Shown one piece after another: positions 1-5,900 of a stretch of DNA of 8,878 nt. The notes beneath the pieces were generated by a model. The model made no database searches. It had not been told where the DNA came from and was given only the letters and a program-made list of their open reading frames with translations. Both the position numbers and the translations under genes were made by a program. The number at the start of each line of letters is the position of its first letter. The stretch's first letter is position 1. The DNA is from JAAYBT01 sp964404395 (GTDB lineage: Bacteria; Bacillota; Clostridia; Acetivibrionales; DTU013), in assembly GCA_964404395.1 (NCBI GenBank), contig CAYOKA010000095.1, forward strand, positions 1 through 8,878, in the 5' to 3' direction.

Positions 1-1106
1 ACATCTCCCTTTACCAGCAGTGATCTGCAATAACCGCAGGCACCACTTCTGCAAATAGAAGGAGGGGTCATGTTTGCTCTTTCCATCGCCACCAAAAGGG
101 ATTCTCCCGACACAGCCGGAATTACAAGAGAAGCACTTCCCATGTGGACGGTCATGCTGAATGAAGCTCCCGCCTTCTCTTTCGGGAATTTCTCACTTCC
201 TTCCACATCCTTGACTTCACCAAAGAGCTCCCATCTTATGAACTTCTCCCTCAGCCCAAATTCCTTCAATTCCTTGCCAACAAATTCGTACATTGCCTGA
301 GGGCCGCATATGAAAAAGGAGCACTTATCCGGATCAACATACTTCTTTATCAAGCCCGCGGTTATAAAACCATGCTCGCAGCCTTCACTCTCCTCATCGC
401 AAAGAACCTTTACCATCTTTATCTTACCCTTTGAAGCCTCCTCGAACTGCTCAAATTCCTTATCGAACAGGACTTCATCAAGCGTATTGCATCCGTAAAT
501 TACAGTCAGTTCAATATCGTGAGTCCCGTCAAGAATGCTTTTTGCCATGGACCGGAAGGGCGTAATACCGCAGCCGCCGGCTATACCGGTAATTTTACGA
601 GAGTCTCTCATTGCATCGTAAGCAAAATGACCCTCAGGACCGCTGCACTGTACTTTAGATCCCACTTGCCAGTTATCCCATATGTAATTTGTAACAAATC
701 CGCCGTCATTTTTTTTGATTGTAATCTCATAAAAGCCGCTTAAGGCTTCAGAGGGTGATGAGGACAGGGAATAAGGCCTTGTGACAGAAGCTCCCTCTAT
801 TTCAAAAGAAAAGCTGACATACTGGCCTGGGCGAAATATGGCAAGCTCCTTTGTGCCGCTGTCGCTATCGGGAATCAGCCGGAACGTTCTTGCGGAAGGC
901 GTTTCCTGTGTTATCCGGCTCACCACAAGATACTGAACCTTTGGATGAAGCCTATCTGCAAGCGCGTTTGAAGGTGGAATTGCATCAATTGGAGTCGAAG
1001 GAGCACAATCAATTTTCTTTTTCCTGGCAGGTATCAGCTTCTTAAAAGCAAGTAAATCCAAAAAGCCAAAGGGCTTTATGTTTACATTTAGTTTTTTATC
1101 CTTCAT
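1..1106 (-). CDS. Ferredoxin-reductase-type flavoprotein with C-terminal [2Fe-2S] domain (partial, 3' end outside window)
   Basis: The minus strand reads open from an ATG at 1106-1104 to the window edge, giving 368 residues without a stop; the C-terminus is missing. An N-terminal extension of about 55 residues with a basic hydrophobic stretch (near residues 12-31) precedes an FNR-type FAD domain with RPYSLSS at 110-116. The NAD(P) module shows GGCGITPF at 177-184 and CGPQAMY at 267-273. A plant-type ferredoxin domain begins near 315, with CRSGACGYC giving cluster ligands C352, C357 and C360; the fourth Cys expected some 30 residues later lies off the window. The family moves electrons between NAD(P)H, FAD and a [2Fe-2S] cluster. 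The start overlaps the stop of the upstream oxidoreductase as ATGA, and an AAGGAGG site (1123-1117) lies 10 nt before it, so this start is well supported. A redox role with the upstream flavoprotein is inferred; family members elsewhere serve oxygenases, and no oxygenase is visible here. Confidence 0.9.
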   Translation of the reverse strand, partial: MKDKKLNVNIKPFGFLDLLAFKKLIPARKKKIDCAPSTPIDAIPPSNALADRLHPKVQYLVVSRITQETPSARTFRLIPDSDSGTKELAIFRPGQYVSFSFEIEGASVTRPYSLSSSPSEALSGFYEITIKKNDGGFVTNYIWDNWQVGSKVQCSGPEGHFAYDAMRDSRKITGIAGGCGITPFRSMAKSILDGTHDIELTVIYGCNTLDEVLFDKEFEQFEEASKGKIKMVKVLCDEESEGCEHGFITAGLIKKYVDPDKCSFFICGPQAMYEFVGKELKEFGLREKFIRWELFGEVKDVEGSEKFPKEKAGASFSMTVHMGSASLVIPAVSGESLLVAMERANMTPPSICRSGACGYCRSLLVKGD

Positions 1107-2662
1107 ATCGCTTTTTCCTCCTTGAAATATTTATAGGAAAGAAGACCTGCCATTTCTCCTGACTGCAATGAGCTTGAGTAACCGTGGCACCTCACGGCAA
1201 ATCCGCCGGCAAATTCCAGACCCTTTATGTATTTTTCATCATTAAGGCACATCAGCCTTGGAAGGATTGAATCCCAGGGTATTGGTTCATATCCGTAAAC
1301 GCTTCCGTTGAAAGCCCCTGTATAATGTGCAAAGGTCGCAGGCGTGGCAGCTTCAATTTCTTCAATACTATCTCTAATCTTAACTCCCAATGCCTTCTCA
1401 AATTCATCGATAACTTCCTCTGTGATACGGTCTTTTACCTTGTGATAATCCTTCGGCTCAACACCAGCCCAGCAGTCTCCGCTGAACAGTGTCGTCATCG
1501 ACAAAATGGTGGTGCCCTCCGGAGAGCAGTCCGGGATAGCATTGTTCAGGCACACTGCCGCCTGACCCACAGGCCTGTTAAGCGTATGAAAGGCCTTATA
1601 GATATCATTTGTATCAGGTGTGCTATAGATAAAATAACTGTATTCGTCAATGCCAAGCTCTTGGGGACTCTTATCCAGGCCGAGGTAAGCCACGAATGCC
1701 GAAAAACCCACTGCTCGCGCATTACATGTTTTATATGCAATGGCGGGCACTTCGCTTTTTGGATAAATCAACTGATTGTATACCAGGTGCGGGCTGGCGT
1801 TTGATACAACAACACCGGTCTTAATCCTGTCACCCTTGGATGTTTCAACACCGATTACTCTTCCCTCTTCAACCAGTATTTTTTCAACAGACGTGTTGTA
1901 CTGTATTTCCCCGCCAAGCTCACGGATTTTAATGTCAAGAGCCGCTGTATAGCCGTGTGAACGGTGTCTTGGAATATAAGCTGCCTTTGTCAGGTATCTT
2001 TGGAACATCGCTCCAAAAATCGTAAAACTCATATCCTTCACACCAAGGCCGATATAGCACCAATAAGCTGTAATTATCTTTTGCGCCTTATATGGCATTT
2101 TCACTGAATCGAGTACATCTTGAAGAGAATAAGGAGCTGTTTTCAAAAAGTTCGAATACTTGCTCATGAGTACCTTCTTATCAGCATTACCCTTCGATTC
2201 TGCAATATATGCCAAAGCCTCAACTACCTCGGTACATAAGTCAATAAATTGGGTAACAGAAGGTGTCGATCCCGGAACATAGCTTTCCATCTTTGATATG
2301 AATTCATCAATGCCAAAAGGCATCACTACATCAAGCCTTCCACCTTTCTCATTGGGAACGATGAGTCGATAAGCCTCCGGAACCCTAATCCAGTCAAGGT
2401 CTATGCCGATTCTGTCTTCCAGGAGCTTGCGGACATTTCCCTTGTCTTCAAAGGATCCAAAGTCCGAAATTTCATGGAGCGAAGGTTCAAATTCAAATCT
2501 GCCCCTTACGAAGCTTGTGGCGAATCCGCCCGGCAGGTTATGCCGCTCCAGCAGCAGTGTTTTCAAACCTCTTCCGGCCAGTGTGGCCGCTGCTGTCAAA
2601 CCTCCGTTTCCGGCTCCGATAACTACGGCGTCGAACTCCTCATGGAAACTGTTTGATACCAT
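1103..2662 (-). CDS. FAD-dependent oxidoreductase, phytoene dehydrogenase / retinol saturase-like
   Basis: This complete 519-residue protein has the hallmarks of the CrtI / carotenoid isomerase / retinol saturase flavoprotein group. A Rossmann ADP-binding motif GAGNGG sits at residues 16-21, the acidic end of beta-2 is E39, and PGGFATSF follows at 44-51. The second FAD-contacting segment runs about 250-274 and is followed by VVSNASP at 285-291. The C-terminal FAD motif includes AGGFAVRCHGYSSS near 485-498 and GEMAG at 502-506. The length suits the family (about 490-550). Members saturate, desaturate or isomerise C=C bonds in lipophilic polyenes or related compounds, but the substrate cannot be read from sequence, and no phytoene synthase or other carotenoid gene lies nearby. 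The ATG at 2662 follows an AAGGGGG site with 8-nt spacing. It is the first gene in this window of a leftward operon, and its TGA overlaps the reductase start. It has no signal peptide, so it is probably cytoplasmic. Confidence 0.9.
   Translation of the reverse strand: MVSNSFHEEFDAVVIGAGNGGLTAAATLAGRGLKTLLLERHNLPGGFATSFVRGRFEFEPSLHEISDFGSFEDKGNVRKLLEDRIGIDLDWIRVPEAYRLIVPNEKGGRLDVVMPFGIDEFISKMESYVPGSTPSVTQFIDLCTEVVEALAYIAESKGNADKKVLMSKYSNFLKTAPYSLQDVLDSVKMPYKAQKIITAYWCYIGLGVKDMSFTIFGAMFQRYLTKAAYIPRHRSHGYTAALDIKIRELGGEIQYNTSVEKILVEEGRVIGVETSKGDRIKTGVVVSNASPHLVYNQLIYPKSEVPAIAYKTCNARAVGFSAFVAYLGLDKSPQELGIDEYSYFIYSTPDTNDIYKAFHTLNRPVGQAAVCLNNAIPDCSPEGTTILSMTTLFSGDCWAGVEPKDYHKVKDRITEEVIDEFEKALGVKIRDSIEEIEAATPATFAHYTGAFNGSVYGYEPIPWDSILPRLMCLNDEKYIKGLEFAGGFAVRCHGYSSSLQSGEMAGLLSYKYFKEEKAI
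1117..1123 (-). promoter_or_regulatory. Ribosome binding site inside the oxidoreductase gene for the downstream reductase
   Basis: On the minus strand AAGGAGG lies 10 nt before the ATG at 1106-1104. It is embedded in the last codons of the upstream gene and fixes the reductase start at the ATGA overlap (1106-1103), an arrangement typical of translational coupling. Confidence 0.8.
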
Positions 2663-2670
2663 AGAGACAA

Positions 2671-2677
2671 CCCCCTT
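2671..2677 (-). promoter_or_regulatory. Ribosome binding site of the phytoene dehydrogenase-like gene
   Basis: On the minus strand AAGGGGG stands 8 nt before the ATG at 2662-2660. It supports that start codon. Confidence 0.7.
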
Positions 2678-2708
2678 ATGAAGTTATTTAGTCTAGCAAC
2701 CAGTCATA

Positions 2709-2717
2709 ATTATATCA
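2709..2717 (-). promoter_or_regulatory. Extended -10 promoter for the leftward redox operon
   Basis: Reading the minus strand, TGATATAAT gives a perfect -10 hexamer TATAAT (2714-2709) with an extended TGn element just upstream. At 17-bp spacing no good -35 box is present; a TTGGCA lies only 11 bp upstream, which is too close. Extended -10 promoters often tolerate a weak -35. Transcription would start near 2702, leaving a leader of about 40 nt before the ATG at 2662. This rests on sequence match alone. Confidence 0.5.
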
Positions 2718-2821
2718 CAGTATAGTGCCAATTTGTGGGCTTGTTTGTAAATTTTATTGTAAATATTCCAGTTTTATGCTTTTATACGAAAGTATTCTAA
2801 AACCTATTAGGAAATAATATA

Positions 2822-2849
2822 TTGTTATGGAAATAATTGATAATATTAT
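2822..2849 (+). promoter_or_regulatory. Candidate promoter of the surface-protein gene
   Basis: TTGTTA (2822-2827) and TATTAT (2844-2849) are separated by 16 bp, a fair match to a vegetative promoter. Transcription would start near 2856 and give a leader of roughly 110 nt. The region is so AT-rich that chance matches are expected, so confidence is low. Confidence 0.3.
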
Positions 2850-2948
2850 TATGGGGGAGTACTATGACTAAATAGGGGAGAAGTAACAGATATCTGCCGG
2901 CATTGTCGATCGTGCAGTTTTTTATTCTCTAATTTTAATTACAAAAAC

Positions 2949-2955
2949 GGGGAGG
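2949..2955 (+). promoter_or_regulatory. Ribosome binding site of the surface-protein gene
   Basis: GGGGAGG stands 11 nt before the ATG at 2967. The next codons encode a basic, then hydrophobic signal peptide, which confirms the start. Confidence 0.75.
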
Positions 2956-2966
2956 TAAGAGCATTT

Positions 2967-5900
2967 ATGAAAGCTTACAGGAAAAAACCCATAGGAATTC
3001 TACTTAATCTGGTACTAATCTTTTCACTGCTATTGGGAGCAATGATTCCAGCCAAAGCATCAGAATCAGAAGCAGCAGAGGCAGCCGACTATAGTGCCGT
3101 AGCGGAAGCGGCAGCGTCGGCTGAATACATCGCCGTAACGGCACCGGAATCCGGCAAGAACTATCTAATCGCCTATACAGAAGGCACCACGGCTCATGTT
3201 ATAGATAGCGAGAACATGGTAACTTCGTCGCCCGGCAGTAGCAATACGGTGGATCGGGTGGAATTGACAGTCAACTCAGATATCATTACCACTGATGATG
3301 AGAGCCTGGTTTGGGTCGTCACAAGCTCCGGCTCCGACTGGCTGATCCAGCCCAAATACGGAGAAAATAGTGACAAATATCTCTATCCCGGTACAAGCGA
3401 CAAAAGCCTCTATTTGAGTAAGACAGATAGGGCATGGGCCTACAGCGACCAAAAGCTACTGGCCTATAGTTCACGGTATCTACGGTATTCTGCTTCGAAT
3501 AAAGGATTCCAATATGCCAGCGATAAAGATAGAACCATTACCTTCTATGAGCTGCTAGATCCCGATTTGACAAAAAAACCGGTATTTAGCAACAACAGCT
3601 ACCAAATGCCGGATGCGGATGCCACTACCGCTGAATTCGTGCTGACCAGTGCATATACGGAACCGGTATTCAAGGTATATGCCAACAACAACGACGACCA
3701 GACGGCAGAAGACGTGACCGCCAGCCCTATCGAAAACGGTACTATATTGACGCTGTCATTTGAAACGGCACCGACAGAGGATATAACATACTATGTATCT
3801 GCCATCGATGGCGAACTGAAAGAAAGCAAGCGGACGGCAATCAATGTAGAAGCCTATGTCAAATCCTACGTCTACACTGAGGTGACTGCAATTAGCTCCG
3901 GCAGCACTTATCTAATTGTAGCAACTGATGATGATAATCATTATGCAATGACTATGGAGGAAAATACAAGCGGTTATGGCTATCTTTCGCACAGTGATGT
4001 TACGGACAATGTAAATGATGATGAAATCATATTAGAAGAGCCCGAAACCAAGGGTATGGAATGGATACTGACCGGTTCGGACAGCGGAATCACCATATAC
4101 AATGAAACAGAGGACGCCTATGCCTCTCTTTATATGAACCCCGATGAATCTAACAATACGTACGGTTTGAAACTAAATAGCATCGGCACCGCCTGGATTT
4201 ATGACAGCAGCAATAATTTCATCCATTATATCCCGCCTGAGGGTGAAGAAACCTATAACAAAGAAGCCTGGTTGTATTACTCTACCCGCAACAAAGGTTT
4301 CCGCGCTAATACTAAAAACGCCGAAGCGAGTGCCATTACTCTATATCAAAAGCAGGATGATACCGTTACCGTTCCTCCCAAGTTCAGCAAAAACACCTAC
4401 CGAATGCCGACTGAGGATGGCAAAACTGCTGAATTCCTACTGACCAATGCAAAAACATATCAGGATCCGGGATTCAAGGTATATGCCAACAACAACGGCG
4501 ACCAGACGGCAGAAGACGTGACCGCCGGCCTTAGCGAAGACAGTACTACATTGACGCTGAAATTTGATGCGGCACCGACACAGGATGTTACATACTATAT
4601 CTCTGCCACCGATGTTGGCCTGGAAGAAAGTAGACGGACGGCAATCAATGTAGAAGCCTATGTCGAATCCTACGTCTACACTGAGGTGACTGCTATTAGC
4701 TCCGGCAGCACTTATCTAATTGTCGCAACTGATGGCAGTGAACATTATGCAATGACTACAGAGGAAGACGAAGACCATAATGGCTATCTCTCAGCCGCCC
4801 AGGTTAGCAACAAAATAAATGGTGATGAGATTATTCTAGAAGAGCCCGAAACCGAGGGTATGGAATGGATACTGACCGATTCAGACAAGGGCTTCACTAT
4901 GCATGATGATACCGCAGAACTCTATGCCTCTGTCTGCATCATTCCCGATGATCCTGACAGGCTATACGGTTTGTCGCTAGACAGCGCCGGCACTATCTGG
5001 ATCTATGACAGCAGCACGGGTTTCATTCAATATATCCCACCTGGAGATGAAGCAACCTTTACCGAAGAAGCCTGGCTCTATTACTCTACCTACAATGACG
5101 GTTTCCGTGCTAATACTGAAAGTGACAATGCAAGTGCCATTACTTTATATCAAAAGCAGGTTGATACCGTTACAAATTCCCCCAAGTTCAGCAAAAAAAG
5201 CTACCGAATGCCGACTGAGGATGCCACTACTGCTGAATTCACACTAGCCAATGCAAATACATATCAGGATCCGAAATTCAAGGTATATGCCAGCAACAAC
5301 GGCGACCAGCTGGCAGAAGACGTGAACGTCGGCCTTAGCGAAGACGGTACTATATTGACGCTGACATTTGAAACGGCACCGACGCAGGATGTAACATACT
5401 ATATCTCTGCCACCGATGTTGGCCTGGAAGAAAGTAGACGCACCGCTATAAAGGTTAAAGCCTTTGATGAAGGGGCATCCGATTATCTGGCTTTTACCTC
5501 TGATGCCCATTATGGCGGAACCAACAACCTTTCCACATGGCTGGATCTGCTAAACAGCGGGGATGTCCTGGAGGAAGAGCAGCTGGATTATATGGGCTTT
5601 TGTGGAGACATGGCCAATGCCACTGCCGGTGAAAGTGACTACTGGTCTTATGCACAAACCATGCTGGACACAGTCACTGCCTCCGATCTCTTCTCGAGCG
5701 ATACTGATGGCTTCATATATACCACAGGCAATCATGAACACGACCGAGGTAACTATAATTCCACCGACAATGCTACTGCGGATAACATCACAAGGCTCGG
5801 CGAGGCAGCTGAAACCTACAATTATATTATCTACTGCTTCGGCGCAGCAAGCAGTTCTCAAAAGTTTGAAAACGACGACATCGATGCTCTGGAAGATTAT

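Larger units (their letters stand above)
2663..2966. other. Divergent intergenic regulatory region (304 bp)
   Basis: This AT-rich gap separates the leftward redox operon from the rightward surface-protein gene. It contains the minus-strand extended -10 promoter, a small ATAC-GAAA-GTAT hairpin (2784-2795), an inverted repeat ATAATAT / ATATTAT (2814-2820 and 2843-2849), a candidate plus-strand promoter, three GGGGAG boxes (2854, 2875, 2949) and a possible hairpin plus T-run (2894-2923). No gene-length open frame is supported. No known riboswitch class could be recognised by eye. Confidence 0.7.
3123..5465 (+). repeat. Three tandem two-part modules, 804-bp period between copies
   Basis: Three copies of a module follow the spacer: residues about 53-298, 299-566 and 567-833. 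Each has an N-terminal half of roughly 170 residues, opening like YTEVTAISSGSTYLIVA and closing like WLYYSTRNKGFRAN...ITLYQKQ, and a C-terminal Ig-like half of about 95 residues, from KFSKNTYRMP to RRTAINVEAYV. The N-terminal half resembles, from memory, beta-trefoil-like modules on secreted nucleases and phosphatases; this is a resemblance and not a proven assignment. Corresponding bases lie exactly 804 apart (268 codons), for example 3668, 4472 and 5276 in the Ig-like halves. Copy 1 is about 19 residues shorter and clearly diverged in its N-terminal half. Ligand or glycan binding is an inference. Confidence 0.85.

Noticed and set aside
70..1045. Several short plus-strand open frames across the left end
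   Set aside because: The minus strand is continuously open here and shows clear FAD, NAD(P) and [2Fe-2S] motifs; the plus-strand frames are low-complexity shadows.
1325..1804. A 159-codon plus-strand open frame opposite the oxidoreductase gene
   Set aside because: It lies wholly antisense to a well-supported flavoprotein gene and its product is cysteine-rich with no recognisable motif; it is a shadow frame.
2814..2849. Inverted repeat ATAATAT / ATATTAT as an operator
   Set aside because: Made only of A and T in an AT-rich gap, so it is likely by chance and overlaps the candidate promoter hexamer.
2851..2875. Tiny leader frames of 3 and 6 codons before the surface gene
   Set aside because: Too short to distinguish from chance, with no regulatory codon pattern; mentioned only as context for the GGGGAG boxes.
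2869..2893. Possible flagellar-type sigma factor promoter (TAAA then ACAGATAT)
   Set aside because: Spacing is 13 rather than the usual 15 and the -10 element is imperfect; no motility genes are present.
3123..5465. Tandem repeats as a CRISPR array or mobile element
   Set aside because: The 804-bp units are in-frame protein modules within one long gene; there are no short spacers, terminal inverted repeats or transposase.
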